DNA of 64,000 nt from Stutzerimonas stutzeri (GTDB lineage: Bacteria; Pseudomonadota; Gammaproteobacteria; Pseudomonadales; Pseudomonadaceae): assembly GCF_024448895.1 (NCBI RefSeq), contig NZ_JAMOIC010000004.1, positions 186,001 through 250,000 on the forward strand, read 5' to 3'. A model generated the notes under the pieces. It was not told where the DNA came from, did not search any database, and was given only the letters and a program-made list of their open reading frames with translations. Both the position numbers and the translations under genes were made by a program. Shown in pieces: positions 24,851-36,593 of this stretch. Positions within the stretch are counted from its first letter, which is position 1, and the number at the start of each line of letters is the position of its first letter.

Positions 24851-25336
24851 TCAGTCGTGCAGCAGCAACCCGTACATCAATTCGTCGACGTAGCCTTCAT
24901 CGCAGGCTCGTTTGTACGCAGCACGCTGCGTCCCCTCATGAACAAAGCCAAGGCGTTGATAAAATGCGATGGCTCTCGGATTGTCCGCCTCGACGGTCAG
25001 CTCGACGCGGGTCACGCCCGCGCTACGCAGCCGCGTGAGGGCGTCCTGTAGCATCATTCCGGCGATGCCGCGGCCCTGAGCTTCGGGTGCCACGGCCAGC
25101 GTACCCAGATAGGCGACATGCGCGGCGCGGCCTAAATGCCGTTGCGCCTTATAGAACCCCATCACCTCGCCCTCGACCTCATAGACGTAAAAGCAGGCGC
25201 TTTCGAACAGCGGGTCGAACACCTTGCCGAAGGCTTCACGCGGCATCGGGTCGAAGCCGAGATAGGGCACCACCGCCTCGTGCATGTAGATGTCGAAGAT
25301 GCGATTGAAATCAGCGGGGTTGACCAGTCGGCGCAC
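24851..25336 (-). CDS. GNAT-family N-acetyltransferase
   Basis: A 161-residue protein starting at a GTG preceded by TAGGAG. The acetyl-CoA binding motif A is visible as LAVAPEAQGRGIAGMML (about residues 77-93), followed by FYQRLGFVHEGTQRAAYKR, typical of the C-terminal GNAT strands. The acceptor substrate cannot be read. It lies 9 bases downstream of the SNF2-family gene on the same strand, so cotranscription is likely. Confidence 0.85.
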   Translation of the reverse strand: MRRLVNPADFNRIFDIYMHEAVVPYLGFDPMPREAFGKVFDPLFESACFYVYEVEGEVMGFYKAQRHLGRAAHVAYLGTLAVAPEAQGRGIAGMMLQDALTRLRSAGVTRVELTVEADNPRAIAFYQRLGFVHEGTQRAAYKRACDEGYVDELMYGLLLHD

Positions 25337-25345
25337 GGCCGTCTC

Positions 25346-28300
25346 CTAGGGTAGCGGCGCGAACAGCGCCTCGATGTCGTCAGGCTCCAACTGCCAGTCG
25401 CCTGGATTGCTGGTGTCCAGTACGCCTGCTGCCAGATCGGCTTTGCGCCGCTGCAGTTGCTGGATCTTTTCTTCGACAGTCGCTCGGGCGATCAGCTTGT
25501 AGACGAACACCGGCTTGACCTGGCCGATCCGATGCGCACGGTCAGTAGCCTGGTTTTCCGCCGCTGGATTCCACCAGGGGTCGTAGTGAATCACGGTGTC
25601 GGCCGCAGTGAGGTTCAGGCCGGTGCCGCCAGCCTTGAGGCTGATCAGGAACAGCGGGACCTCACCATCCTGAAACCGGCGTACGGGCGTGCGTCGGTCC
25701 CTGGTCTCTCCGGTGATCTGCACGTAGTCGATGGCGCGGCTGCGAAGTTCATCTTCGATCAGCGCCAGCATCGAGGTGAATTGCGAGAACAGCAGAATGC
25801 GCCGCCCCTCTGCAAGCTGCTCGGTCAGCAGCTCCATAAGGCTGTCTAGTTTGCCGGAGCTGCTGCCGCGAGCCGGCTTGGCCAGATCGCCCTTGACCAG
25901 CCGCAGATCGCAGCACACCTGCCGGAGCTTGAGCAGGGCGTCGAGTATGACGATCTGACTCCGCGCCAGCCCCTTGCTGTCGATCTCCGCGCGCACCTTG
26001 CTGTCCATGGCAATGCGCACGGTCTCGTAGAGGTCACGCTGCGCGGGGCTCAGCTCCACCCAATGCAGGATCTCGGTCTTGGGCGGCAGCTCATGGGCCA
26101 CTTGCTCCTTGCGTCGCCTGAGCAGGAACGGCTTGATCCGGGCGGTCAGGTGCTGCAGGCGTTCGGCCTCACCATTCTTTTCGATGGGGTTGCGGTAGTC
26201 GCGATTGAAGCGTTTGGCATCGCCCAGCCAGCCTGGCATGAGGAAGTGAAACAGCGACCATAGCTCGCCCAGATGATTTTCCAGCGGTGTGCCGGTGAGG
26301 CAAAGGCGCTGGCGGGCGTTCAGCCGGCCTGCTGCCAGTGCCGCCTTGCTGTTGGCGTTCTTGATGTTCTGCGCCTCATCGAGCACCAGCACGTGCAGCG
26401 GCAAGTCGATGAGTCGGTCGATGTCCCTGGGTAGCAGCGCATAGGTGGTGAACAGCAGATCGAACTCGTTCAGGTGCTCGAAGTGTTGTTGGCGCGCTGT
26501 ACCGTGCAGCGTCGCGACGCTCAGTCCCGGTGCAAACCGAGCGGCCTCGTCCTGCCAGTTGGGGATCAGGCTGGTTGGCATGACCACCAGCGAGGGCCGA
26601 TCCAGCCGCCCTGATTCTTTTTCGAGCAGCAGATGAGCGAGGGTCTGCAGGGTTTTGCCAAGGCCCATGTCGTCACCGAGCACACCGCCGATTCCGAGGG
26701 TACGCAGTGTCTGCATCCAGCGCAGCCCGTCGAGCTGATAAGGGCGCAGTTCGGCATTCAAGCCCTCGGGTGCGCTGACGGCCTGCTGACTGTAATCGCG
26801 CAGGCGCTGGGCGAAGGCCCGCAGATCCTCACCGCCGTGCCATTGCATGCCCAGCGAATCGAGCTGCGCCAGGCGTGCGGCGTCGGCTCGTCCCAGCCGC
26901 AGGTTTTCGCCTACCGGCTGTTCGCGCAGGTAAAGCTCGGACAGCGCGGCAAGAATGGGTTTGAGCCGGCCAAAGGGCAGCAGGACCTGCAGGGATTGGT
27001 TGTCGTCATCACGACGCTTGTCCAGCTGCACTCGCAGGGTTTCGTTGTCGTCGCGCTGAGCCAGGGCGTGGGCCGACAACAGTGCCGGATTGCGCCGGAT
27101 CAACCCGAGCAGAACCGGCAACAAGCTGATGCGCTCGCCGTCGACGATGATGCCCAGCTCCAGATCGAACCAGCTGTGCTCGGGCTGCTCGTCGACCTCG
27201 ACGTACCAGGCGTCCACTGGTGTCAGGTCATAGGCGAAGCCGGGCTGCATGTCGATCTGCCAGCCTTGCTCGCGCAAATCTGACAGTTGGGTCTGGGTGA
27301 ACTGCAGCCAGGCGCCTTCATTGGGCAGTTCGAACATTTCAGCCGAGTCATTGGGAAGGGCCAGGCTCTGACGCAGCGCCGGTCGAAAACCGAGTTGCTT
27401 CAACTGCTGACGCAGCGCCTGCTCGGCGTCCGGGCGACGACCAATGCTCAACACGCGATTCTCTTCAGCGTGTCGCACACGTTGGTTTGGCTTCGCCTTG
27501 CCGTGGACCAGCGTCCTGCCATAGAGGAAGCTCAGCCCCGCTCGATGCTGGTGTTCGCCCACCATTCGCCCGCTGCCGGGTTGGTAGTTGACCGAGTGGT
27601 GGCTTCCCAGCGCCAGATGCGGGGCGGGAAGTATGTCATCGACCTTGTGTTCTTCGGGTTTGGCTGGCGCAGGCAGCTGCGGGGCGATTTCATGCAGCGT
27701 CAGGCTGAACAACGCGGCTTGGGCCGATGGCACCGAAGGCGCACCAAGCAGGTGGCGGGCCAGCGGTGCGGGCAAACCATGGTCTACCAGACCAAGCTCG
27801 TTATGGGTGACGTCGATGTAATACAGCGGGTCGACCGCTGTCAGCAGCTCTCCAGCCTCCATGCTCAGCTCGGGCTGGAAGCTGCCGTCGGGTTGCTCGC
27901 TCCAGTTGAAGCGTGCCGGTCGTGATTGCCCCGGCGCCAACGGCGGTTGTCCCCAGCTGAGAAACGCGCGACCAGTCTCCAGCACCAGGCGCAGGGTCTC
28001 GCCACCGTTTTCACCGCTGAGTACGAAGCCCAGCCCGTCGGTTCGGCTAAGCGCAACCAGCGCGGCAATGCGCAGATCCATAGGCTGCATGAAGCCCGGC
28101 TGCCGGAAACTGGCCTCGCGGAATCCGTAATAGGTCTGCCGTTCGCCCCAGGTCCCATCCTTGTGCAGACGCACCCGAGAAACCTCGATGCGTATGTCCG
28201 GCTTGATCAGATAATGGATGCACCACTGTTGACCTGTTTGCAGCTCATCGTTCAGCGCGTGTGGAAGCTGCGAAAGCCATTGTTCAAGCCTGTCCGGGAA

Positions 28301-28624
28301 ACGATCGCTGGCGTGCTCGCTTGCAGAGGAAGTTGGGTGCTCGGCCTGCCGTTCAAGGGTGAGAATGAGCGCAACGCAGTGCTTGCAGTTCAGCCCGACC
28401 GGGCAGCTGCAGATGCAGCTGAGCCTGCCTTCCTTGGAAAGCTGGAGCGACTGGCGATACAGGCTGCCACCCGTGCCACGACAGGTCGCTTCCAGGAATC
28501 GCCCGTCCTCGCGAACGATCTTGACCCGTTTCTCCATGGCGTAATGCTGCCCTCTGGCGAGCGCGTTTTCGGAGAACGGCAATCGCCAGGCGGCAGGGAG
28601 ATGGGGCAGGAAATCACCTTGCAT
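25346..28624 (-). CDS. SWIM zinc finger / SNF2-family DNA-dependent ATPase
   Basis: A 1092-residue protein with an N-terminal SWIM zinc finger (C70-x-C72 or C72-x-C74, then C80-x-H82), a long middle part of unknown structure, and a two-lobed SNF2 motor near the C-terminus: Walker A in GDDMGLGKTLQ, DEAQ box in VLDEAQNIKN, then the helicase C lobe with FSQFTSMLALIE and AHRIGQ. Such bacterial SNF2 ATPases translocate on duplex DNA and may remove proteins or RNA polymerase. The precise role in Pseudomonas is not settled. It ends 9 bases before the GNAT gene and starts 39 bases after mfd, which points the same way. Confidence 0.9.
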   Translation of the reverse strand: MQGDFLPHLPAAWRLPFSENALARGQHYAMEKRVKIVREDGRFLEATCRGTGGSLYRQSLQLSKEGRLSCICSCPVGLNCKHCVALILTLERQAEHPTSSASEHASDRFPDRLEQWLSQLPHALNDELQTGQQWCIHYLIKPDIRIEVSRVRLHKDGTWGERQTYYGFREASFRQPGFMQPMDLRIAALVALSRTDGLGFVLSGENGGETLRLVLETGRAFLSWGQPPLAPGQSRPARFNWSEQPDGSFQPELSMEAGELLTAVDPLYYIDVTHNELGLVDHGLPAPLARHLLGAPSVPSAQAALFSLTLHEIAPQLPAPAKPEEHKVDDILPAPHLALGSHHSVNYQPGSGRMVGEHQHRAGLSFLYGRTLVHGKAKPNQRVRHAEENRVLSIGRRPDAEQALRQQLKQLGFRPALRQSLALPNDSAEMFELPNEGAWLQFTQTQLSDLREQGWQIDMQPGFAYDLTPVDAWYVEVDEQPEHSWFDLELGIIVDGERISLLPVLLGLIRRNPALLSAHALAQRDDNETLRVQLDKRRDDDNQSLQVLLPFGRLKPILAALSELYLREQPVGENLRLGRADAARLAQLDSLGMQWHGGEDLRAFAQRLRDYSQQAVSAPEGLNAELRPYQLDGLRWMQTLRTLGIGGVLGDDMGLGKTLQTLAHLLLEKESGRLDRPSLVVMPTSLIPNWQDEAARFAPGLSVATLHGTARQQHFEHLNEFDLLFTTYALLPRDIDRLIDLPLHVLVLDEAQNIKNANSKAALAAGRLNARQRLCLTGTPLENHLGELWSLFHFLMPGWLGDAKRFNRDYRNPIEKNGEAERLQHLTARIKPFLLRRRKEQVAHELPPKTEILHWVELSPAQRDLYETVRIAMDSKVRAEIDSKGLARSQIVILDALLKLRQVCCDLRLVKGDLAKPARGSSSGKLDSLMELLTEQLAEGRRILLFSQFTSMLALIEDELRSRAIDYVQITGETRDRRTPVRRFQDGEVPLFLISLKAGGTGLNLTAADTVIHYDPWWNPAAENQATDRAHRIGQVKPVFVYKLIARATVEEKIQQLQRRKADLAAGVLDTSNPGDWQLEPDDIEALFAPLP

Positions 28625-28663
28625 CAGTGGCCCCTGTCGCGCGCGGGGTCGGCATTGTCATCC

Positions 28664-31600
28664 TCAGGGCTTTTCCGCAGAAAGGCGTTCGAGCAGCGCT
28701 TCCAGCGTATTGAAGCGTTCTTCAGCGCGCTCCATGGGTATCTGGAATTTGAACACCGTGGCGCCTTCGAACTTGTATCGATTGGGCTGGCTCTGAATCA
28801 GCTTGATCAGCACCATCGGATCGACGCTGGTATCGGCGGCGAATTCGATACGTCCGCCTCCTGGCCCTGCGTCGATCTTGGTGATGCCGAGGCTGGCGGC
28901 CTGTAATTTGAGCAGTGTCAGCCTGACCAGATGTTTGGCCGGTTCAGGTAGAAGGCCGAAGCGGTCGATCATCTCGACCTGCAGTTCGCGCAAGCCGTTC
29001 TCATCTGCCGCATTGGCGATGCGTTTGTAGAGGATCAGCCGCGCATGAACGTCCGGCAGATAATCCTCTGGAATCAGTGCGGGCACCCGCAAGTTGATTT
29101 CCGGACCGCCTCCCAGTGGCTGATCAAGATTCGGCTGTTCACCTTTCTGGATGGATTTGACCGCCCGCTCGAGCATCTCCATGTAAAGCGTGAAGCCCAC
29201 GGCCTGAATTTGCCCGCTCTGACCGTCGCCAAGCAGTTCGCCAGCGCCTCGGATCTCCAGGTCGTGGGTCGCGAGCACGAAGCCCGCGCCCAGATCCTGC
29301 GCATTGGCGATGGCTTCCAGACGCTTTTCCGCATCGGGCGTCATCGCCTTGCGCGGTGGCGTGAGCAGGTAAGCATAGGCCTGGTGGTGGCTTCGTCCGA
29401 CGCGACCGCGCAACTGGTGCAGCTGGGCGAGGCCGAATTTGTCGGCGCGCTCGATGATGATGGTGTTTGCGCTCGGCACGTCGATGCCGGTCTCGATGAT
29501 GGTCGAGGCGATCAGCACGTTGAAACGCTTGTGATAGAAGTCGCCCATCACCTGTTCGAGTTCGCGTTCGCGCATCTGCCCGTGGCCGACGCCGATGCGT
29601 GCTTCGGGCACCAGGGCCGCAAGGTCGGCGGCGCATTTCTCGATGGTCTTGACGTCGTTGTGCAGGTAATAGACCTGGCCACCGCGCAGCAATTCGCGCA
29701 GTAACGCTTCCTTGATCACCGAGTTCTGCTGCTCCATGACGAAGGTGCGCACCGACAGGCGTCGGGCAGGCGGCGTCGCGATGATGGACAGGTCGCGCAT
29801 GCCCGCCACGGCCATGTTCAGCGTCCGCGGAATTGGCGTGGCAGTGAGGGTGAGGATGTCCACCTCGCTGCGCAGGGCTTTGAGCTGCTCCTTCTGGCGT
29901 ACTCCGAAGCGGTGCTCTTCGTCGATGATGACCAGTCCCAGGTTGGTGAACTTCACGTCATCCTGGAGCAGTTTGTGCGTGCCGATGAGGATGTCGACCT
30001 TGCCTTCGGCCAGCTCCTGTACCGCACTCTGGATTTCTTTTGCGGATTTGAAACGGCTCATCACCTCGACGCGTACTGGCCAATCGGCGAAACGATCGCG
30101 AAAACTGTTGTAGTGCTGCTGGGCGAGCAGGGTGGTCGGCACCAATACGGCCACCTGTCGCCCGCTGTGCACGGCGATGAAGGCCGCGCGCATGGCGACT
30201 TCTGTCTTGCCGAAGCCCACGTCCCCGCAGATCAGGCGATCCATCGGCTTGGGCGCCAGCATGTCGTTGCGCACGGCCTCGATGGCGGCCTGCTGGTCCG
30301 GCGTCTCCTCGAACGGAAAACCGGCGCTGAAGGTTTCGTAATCGAGTTGAGGGTCTTCGAAGGCATAACCTTCACGCGCCGCACGACGGGCGTAGATGTC
30401 GAGCAGCTCGGCCGCGACATCCCGGACCTGTTCGGCGGCCTTGCGCTTGGCCTTCTGCCAGGTCTCCGAGCCCAAACGATGCAGGGGCGCGAGGGCGTCG
30501 TCGCTGCCGGTATAGCGAGCGATCAGGTGCAGGCTGGAAACGGGAACGTAGAGCTTGGCGTCTTCGGCGTACTGCAGCATCAGGAATTCGGCTGCCTGAC
30601 CCTCGATTTCCAGCGTGACCAGCCCGTGATAGCGGCCGACGCCGTGATCGATGTGCACGACCGGCGCGCCTTCGCGCAGCTCGGTGAGATTCTTGATGAC
30701 GTTTTCGCCGGCGTCGCGTCCTTTCTCACGGCGTCGGCGCTGCATGATTCGCTGGCCGAACAGCGGGCTCTCAGCGATCAACGCCAGCGCGGGCTCTTGC
30801 AGCAACAGGCCATCATCCAGTGGGGCGATGGTGATTGCGAGCCGTTCCTTACTTTCGACGAACTGCGGCCAACCTGCGACTTCTTGAGGGCGCAGCTTCA
30901 GGCGCGCCAGCAGTTCCAACAGCACCTCACGGCGCCCGGCGGACTCGGCAGTGAACAGCACGCGACCAGAGAATTCTTCGAGGAAGCGCCGCAGCGCGCC
31001 AAGCGGCTCGCTGGCTTTGGCATCAATGGCCAGCTCCGGAAAACTGCTGGCCTGGAAACGCTCGCGGCCGATTCCGGTTTCCACGTCGTCCTGGCTGACC
31101 ACAACACGCGGCCAGGATTTGAGATGCGCAAAGCAGTCCTCCACCGGCATGAACAGCTCAGCAGGAGGCAACAACGGACGCTCGGGATCGACTCGGCGCT
31201 CTTCATAACGGTTGCGGACATCTTTCCAGAAGTGCTCCGCGGCCTGCTCGATTCCCGGCAGAGAGAACACCTGGGTGTCTTCTGGCAGGTAGTCGAACAG
31301 CGTGGACGTTTCGTCGAAGAACAGCGGCAGGTAGTACTCGATGCCCGCAGGCGTGATGCCGGTCGAGAGGTCCTGATAAACCGGGCAACGGCGGAAATCG
31401 ACATCGAAACGCTCGCGGAATCGCGCGCGGAAGCCGGTTACCGACTCCTTCTTCAGCGGGAACTCGCGCGCCGGCAGCAGGCGGATCGACTCGACCTTGT
31501 CGATCGAGCGCTGGTTTTCCGGATCGAAGGTGCGCAGCGTTTCGATCTCGTCGTCGAACAGATCGATCCGATAGGGCAGGGCGCTGCCCATGGGAAACAG

Positions 31601-32110
31601 ATCGATCAGGGCACCGCGCACGGCGAATTCACCGTGTTCGTAGACGGTATCGACACAGCGGTAACCGGCCGCTTCCAGGCGCATGCGCATCTGCTCGACG
31701 TCGAGCTTCTGGCCGACATCCAGCACCAGGCTGGAGCCGAGCAGGAAACGCTTCGGCGCGAGTCTGTGTAGCGCAGTGGTGATGGGAACTACCAGAACGC
31801 CGTGGGTCAGTGCAGGTAGCTCATAAAGTGCTGCAATACGTTGAGAAATGATGTCTTGGTGTGGGGAAAAGACGTCATAAGGCAAGGTTTCCCAATCTGG
31901 GAAATGCAGGACCGGAAGCCCTGGCGCGAAGAAGACGAGCTCTTCTTGCAAGCGTTCGGCGCTCTGGCTGTCAGCCGTGAGTAGAAGCGTGAATTGTTTT
32001 GCGTTGCTGGCTGCTTCGGCAATGGCCAGGCTCAGCGCGGCTCCAGGAAGGTTGCCCCAGGTTTGCTTGCCGCTGGCGGCAGGCATGGGCGGAAGGCGCA
32101 ATACGGACAC
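28664..32110 (-). CDS. mfd: Transcription-repair coupling factor Mfd
   Basis: A 1148-residue ATPase that pushes stalled RNA polymerase off DNA damage and recruits UvrA. Domains in order: UvrB-like region (residues about 1-350), RNA polymerase interaction domain (about 480-550: GAPVVHIDHGVGRY), RecG-like motor with DVGFGKTEVAMR and IIDEEHRFG, the TRG helical hook, and the C-terminal UvrA-masking domain. The start is a GTG. Length equals E. coli Mfd (1148). Divergent from gap, with 157 bases between them. Confidence 0.96.
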   Translation of the reverse strand: MSVLRLPPMPAASGKQTWGNLPGAALSLAIAEAASNAKQFTLLLTADSQSAERLQEELVFFAPGLPVLHFPDWETLPYDVFSPHQDIISQRIAALYELPALTHGVLVVPITTALHRLAPKRFLLGSSLVLDVGQKLDVEQMRMRLEAAGYRCVDTVYEHGEFAVRGALIDLFPMGSALPYRIDLFDDEIETLRTFDPENQRSIDKVESIRLLPAREFPLKKESVTGFRARFRERFDVDFRRCPVYQDLSTGITPAGIEYYLPLFFDETSTLFDYLPEDTQVFSLPGIEQAAEHFWKDVRNRYEERRVDPERPLLPPAELFMPVEDCFAHLKSWPRVVVSQDDVETGIGRERFQASSFPELAIDAKASEPLGALRRFLEEFSGRVLFTAESAGRREVLLELLARLKLRPQEVAGWPQFVESKERLAITIAPLDDGLLLQEPALALIAESPLFGQRIMQRRRREKGRDAGENVIKNLTELREGAPVVHIDHGVGRYHGLVTLEIEGQAAEFLMLQYAEDAKLYVPVSSLHLIARYTGSDDALAPLHRLGSETWQKAKRKAAEQVRDVAAELLDIYARRAAREGYAFEDPQLDYETFSAGFPFEETPDQQAAIEAVRNDMLAPKPMDRLICGDVGFGKTEVAMRAAFIAVHSGRQVAVLVPTTLLAQQHYNSFRDRFADWPVRVEVMSRFKSAKEIQSAVQELAEGKVDILIGTHKLLQDDVKFTNLGLVIIDEEHRFGVRQKEQLKALRSEVDILTLTATPIPRTLNMAVAGMRDLSIIATPPARRLSVRTFVMEQQNSVIKEALLRELLRGGQVYYLHNDVKTIEKCAADLAALVPEARIGVGHGQMRERELEQVMGDFYHKRFNVLIASTIIETGIDVPSANTIIIERADKFGLAQLHQLRGRVGRSHHQAYAYLLTPPRKAMTPDAEKRLEAIANAQDLGAGFVLATHDLEIRGAGELLGDGQSGQIQAVGFTLYMEMLERAVKSIQKGEQPNLDQPLGGGPEINLRVPALIPEDYLPDVHARLILYKRIANAADENGLRELQVEMIDRFGLLPEPAKHLVRLTLLKLQAASLGITKIDAGPGGGRIEFAADTSVDPMVLIKLIQSQPNRYKFEGATVFKFQIPMERAEERFNTLEALLERLSAEKP

Positions 32111-32195
32111 GAGTGGGCGTGACTCCGGTCGAAAAATGGACCGCCCGGATTGTAACTATCCGCGCGGGACGCTGTCAGTGTTTCCGCTGCACAGA

Positions 32196-32224
32196 TTGCC
32201 GGCTCTAGGGTGCGCCGGCATAAT
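32196..32224 (+). promoter_or_regulatory. Sigma-70 promoter of gap
   Basis: TTGCCG (32196-32201), a 17-base spacer and CATAAT (32219-32224, 5 of 6 matches). The predicted start is about 37 bases before the GTG, leaving room for the ribosome-binding site GGAAGGA. Confidence 0.6.
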
Positions 32225-32267
32225 GTAGCCCTTTTTCTCAGCCCCTACATGTTGGAAGGAACTGCCC

Positions 32268-33719
32268 GTGACTCAGAAGCCCGACCAGTGTCTTGGTGAA
32301 TGGATTGATCGAGAAGCCCTCGCCGAAGCGATGATTCCGCTGATTGGTCAGCTGTATCGTAACAACAACGTGGTGACTTCCATCTACGGCCGTGGCCTGA
32401 TTAACCGCTCGGTTATCGCGCTGCTCAAGGCTCATCGTTTTGCGCGCCATCGTCAGGCTGATGAAGCCGAACTTTCCGTCCATGAGACGCACCAGATCCT
32501 CACTACCATGAGCGATATGGACCTTGGTGCCGCCTCGGTCGATCTGGGCAAGGTGGTTGGCAAGTTCAAGGCCGAAGGGAACGGCCGCACGCTCGATCAG
32601 TTCGTGCGTGATGAGCTGGCCGAAGTCGCAGGCAAGCGCAACACCACTGGCGTTCACAAGGGCACCGACGTCGTGCTCTACGGCTTTGGCCGGATCGGTC
32701 GTCTGCTGGCACGTATCCTCATTGAAAAGACTGGCGGTGGCGACGGCCTTCGCCTGCGCGCCATCGTAGTGCGCCGCGGTGCAGAGAATGATCTGGTCAA
32801 GCGTGCCAGCCTGCTGCGCCGCGATTCGGTCCATGGTCCGTTCGACGGCACCATTCATATTGATGCTGAGAACGACACCATCACCGCCAATGGCAATCTT
32901 ATTCAGGTGATCTACTCGAACGACCCGGCCTCGGTGGATTACACCCAGTACGGCATCGAGAACGCGCTGCTTGTCGACAACACCGGCAAATGGCGTGACG
33001 CCGAAGGGCTCAGCCAGCACCTCAAGTGCCCGGGCGTTGCGCGAGTGGTGCTGACTGCGCCTGGCAAGGGTGAGTTGAAGAACATCGTTCACGGTATCAA
33101 TCACGCCGAGATCACCGATGACGACAAGATCGTTTCGGCCGCATCCTGCACCACCAACGCCATCGTGCCGGTGCTCAAAGCGGTGAACGACCAGTACGGC
33201 ATCGTCAACGGTCACGTTGAGACCGTGCATTCCTATACCAACGACCAAAACCTGATCGACAACTTCCATAAAGGCAGTCGTCGTGGCCGTAGTGCCGCGC
33301 TGAACATGGTCATTACCGAGACAGGCGCTGCCACTGCCGCAGCCAAAGCACTGCCTGTGCTCAAGGGCAAGCTGACCGGTAACGCCATCCGCGTTCCGAC
33401 GCCGAACGTGTCCATGGCGATCCTCAATTTGAATCTCGAGAAGGCCACGACCCGCGAAGAGATCAACGAGTATCTGCGCCAGATGGCCATGCATTCGGAT
33501 CTGCAGAAGCAGATCGATTTCGTCAATTCGCAAGAAGTGGTTTCGAGTGACTTTGTCGGTTCCCGTCATGCGGGTGTGGTGGATGCCGAGGCAACCATCT
33601 GCAGTGACAACCGCGTCGTGCTGTATGTCTGGTACGACAATGAGTTTGGCTACAGCTGTCAGGTGGTTCGCGTAATGGAAGATATGGCTGGGGTGAACCC
33701 GCCTGCATTTCCGCGCTAA
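32268..33719 (+). CDS. gap: Long-form glyceraldehyde-3-phosphate dehydrogenase
   Basis: A 483-residue GAPDH with about 120 extra N-terminal residues compared with the usual 330-340. The NAD-binding fold starts at VVLYGFGRIGRLLARI, and the catalytic cysteine is C294 in SAASCTTNAIVP. Many pseudomonads carry this elongated form beside a shorter one; it probably serves in gluconeogenic or other NAD(P)-linked oxidation of glyceraldehyde 3-phosphate. The start is a GTG with GGAAGGA 6 bases upstream. Flanked by its own promoter and a canonical terminator, it is a single-gene unit. Confidence 0.92.
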   Translation: MTQKPDQCLGEWIDREALAEAMIPLIGQLYRNNNVVTSIYGRGLINRSVIALLKAHRFARHRQADEAELSVHETHQILTTMSDMDLGAASVDLGKVVGKFKAEGNGRTLDQFVRDELAEVAGKRNTTGVHKGTDVVLYGFGRIGRLLARILIEKTGGGDGLRLRAIVVRRGAENDLVKRASLLRRDSVHGPFDGTIHIDAENDTITANGNLIQVIYSNDPASVDYTQYGIENALLVDNTGKWRDAEGLSQHLKCPGVARVVLTAPGKGELKNIVHGINHAEITDDDKIVSAASCTTNAIVPVLKAVNDQYGIVNGHVETVHSYTNDQNLIDNFHKGSRRGRSAALNMVITETGAATAAAKALPVLKGKLTGNAIRVPTPNVSMAILNLNLEKATTREEINEYLRQMAMHSDLQKQIDFVNSQEVVSSDFVGSRHAGVVDAEATICSDNRVVLYVWYDNEFGYSCQVVRVMEDMAGVNPPAFPR

Positions 33720-33736
33720 CTAGCCTTTGGCACATG

Positions 33737-33764
33737 AAAACGGGAGCTTCGGCTCCCGTTTTTT
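33737..33764 (+). terminator. Intrinsic terminator of gap
   Basis: AACGGGAGC, loop TTCG, GCTCCCGTT, followed by TTTT. This is a textbook rho-independent terminator 18 bases after the stop codon, with an A-run before it that could serve the other strand. Confidence 0.92.
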
Positions 33765-33765
33765 G

Positions 33766-35378
<1,613 letters not shown>

Positions 35379-35381
35379 GGA

Positions 35382-36593
35382 ATGGGCATTCGCGAATTCC
35401 TCGACAAGATCGAGCACAACTTCGAAAAGGGCGGCAAGTACGAGAAGTGGTATGCGCTCTACGAAGCTGCGGACACCTTCCTCTATCGTCCTGGCAGTGT
35501 GACCAAGACTACCGCCCACGTGCGTGACGGCATTGACCTCAAGCGCATGATGATCACGGTCTGGCTCTGTACCTTTCCGGCGATGTTCTTCGGTATGTGG
35601 AACACCGGCTACCAGGCTAACTTGATCTACGCCCAGAGCCCTGATCTGCTGGCTGACCAGGAAGGTTGGCGCATGATGCTGATCAGTGCACTGGCGGGGT
35701 TCGATCCTACTAGTCTGTGGGACAACTTCATTCAGGGCGCTGCATATTTCGTCCCTGTGTATGCAGTGACCTTCATCGTGGGCGGCTTCTGGGAAGTTCT
35801 CTTCGCCTCGATTCGCAAGCACGAAGTCAACGAGGGTTTCTTCGTTACCTCCGTTCTGTTCGCTCTAACGCTGCCGCCTAGCATTCCACTGTGGCAGGTC
35901 GCGCTGGGTATCAGCTTCGGAATCGTGATTGGTAAGGAAATCTTCGGTGGCACGGGCAAAAACTTCCTCAACCCGGCTCTTACAGGCCGTGCGTTCCTGT
36001 TCTTCGCCTACCCGGCGCAGATGTCAGGTGATGAAGTCTGGACCGCTGTCGACGGCTTTGCTGGCGCAACCGCACTCAGCCTGAGCTTCGCAGGCGGCAT
36101 CGAGAACGTGATCGCCGGCGGCATCAGCTGGATGGACGCGTTCGTCGGTACTATCCACGGCTCCCTTGGTGAAACCAGTACGCTGGCCATCTTCATCGGC
36201 GGTGCCGTATTGCTGATGACCAAGATCGCCTCCATACGCATCGTCTCAGGTGTGATGATCGGCATGATCGGGCTGAGTTTCCTGTTCAACCTGATCGGTT
36301 CCGATAGCAATCCGATGTTCGCGATGCCTTGGTACTGGCACATGGTGGTAGGCGGCTTCGCCTTTGGCATGATCTACATGGCCACCGACCCGGTGTCGGC
36401 CTCCATGACCAATACCGGCAAGTGGATCTTCGGTATCTTCATCGGCGTCATGGTCGTGTTGATCCGGGTTGTCAATCCGGCCTTCCCTGAAGGCATGATG
36501 CTGGCGATCCTCTTCGCCAACCTTTGTGCACCGTTGATTGACCACTTCGTCATTCAGGCCAATATCAAGCGGAGGCTGGCGCGTAATGTCTAG
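35382..36593 (+). CDS. nqrB: Na+-translocating NADH:quinone reductase subunit B
   Basis: A 403-residue membrane subunit with about ten hydrophobic segments. The covalent FMN site threonine is in [10 protein letters not shown]. It also holds riboflavin and lies on the sodium path with NqrD and E. The Gly-rich TM region [22 protein letters not shown]-type segment is present. It overlaps nqrC by 8 bases, showing translational coupling. Confidence 0.96.
   Translation: MGIREFLDKIEHNFEKGGKYEKWYALYEAADTFLYRPGSVTKTTAHVRDGIDLKRMMITVWLCTFPAMFFGMWNTGYQANLIYAQSPDLLADQEGWRMMLISALAGFDPTSLWDNFIQGAAYFVPVYAVTFIVGGFWEVLFASIRKHEVNEGFFVTSVLFALTLPPSIPLWQVALGISFGIVIGKEIFGGTGKNFLNPALTGRAFLFFAYPAQMSGDEVWTAVDGFAGATALSLSFAGGIENVIAGGISWMDAFVGTIHGSLGETSTLAIFIGGAVLLMTKIASIRIVSGVMIGMIGLSFLFNLIGSDSNPMFAMPWYWHMVVGGFAFGMIYMATDPVSASMTNTGKWIFGIFIGVMVVLIRVVNPAFPEGMMLAILFANLCAPLIDHFVIQANIKRRLARNV

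Noticed and set aside
29912-31771. 619-codon plus-strand frame
   Set aside because: Antisense to mfd; no domain pattern.
32238-33569. 443-codon minus-strand frame
   Set aside because: Antisense to gap; no start signal.
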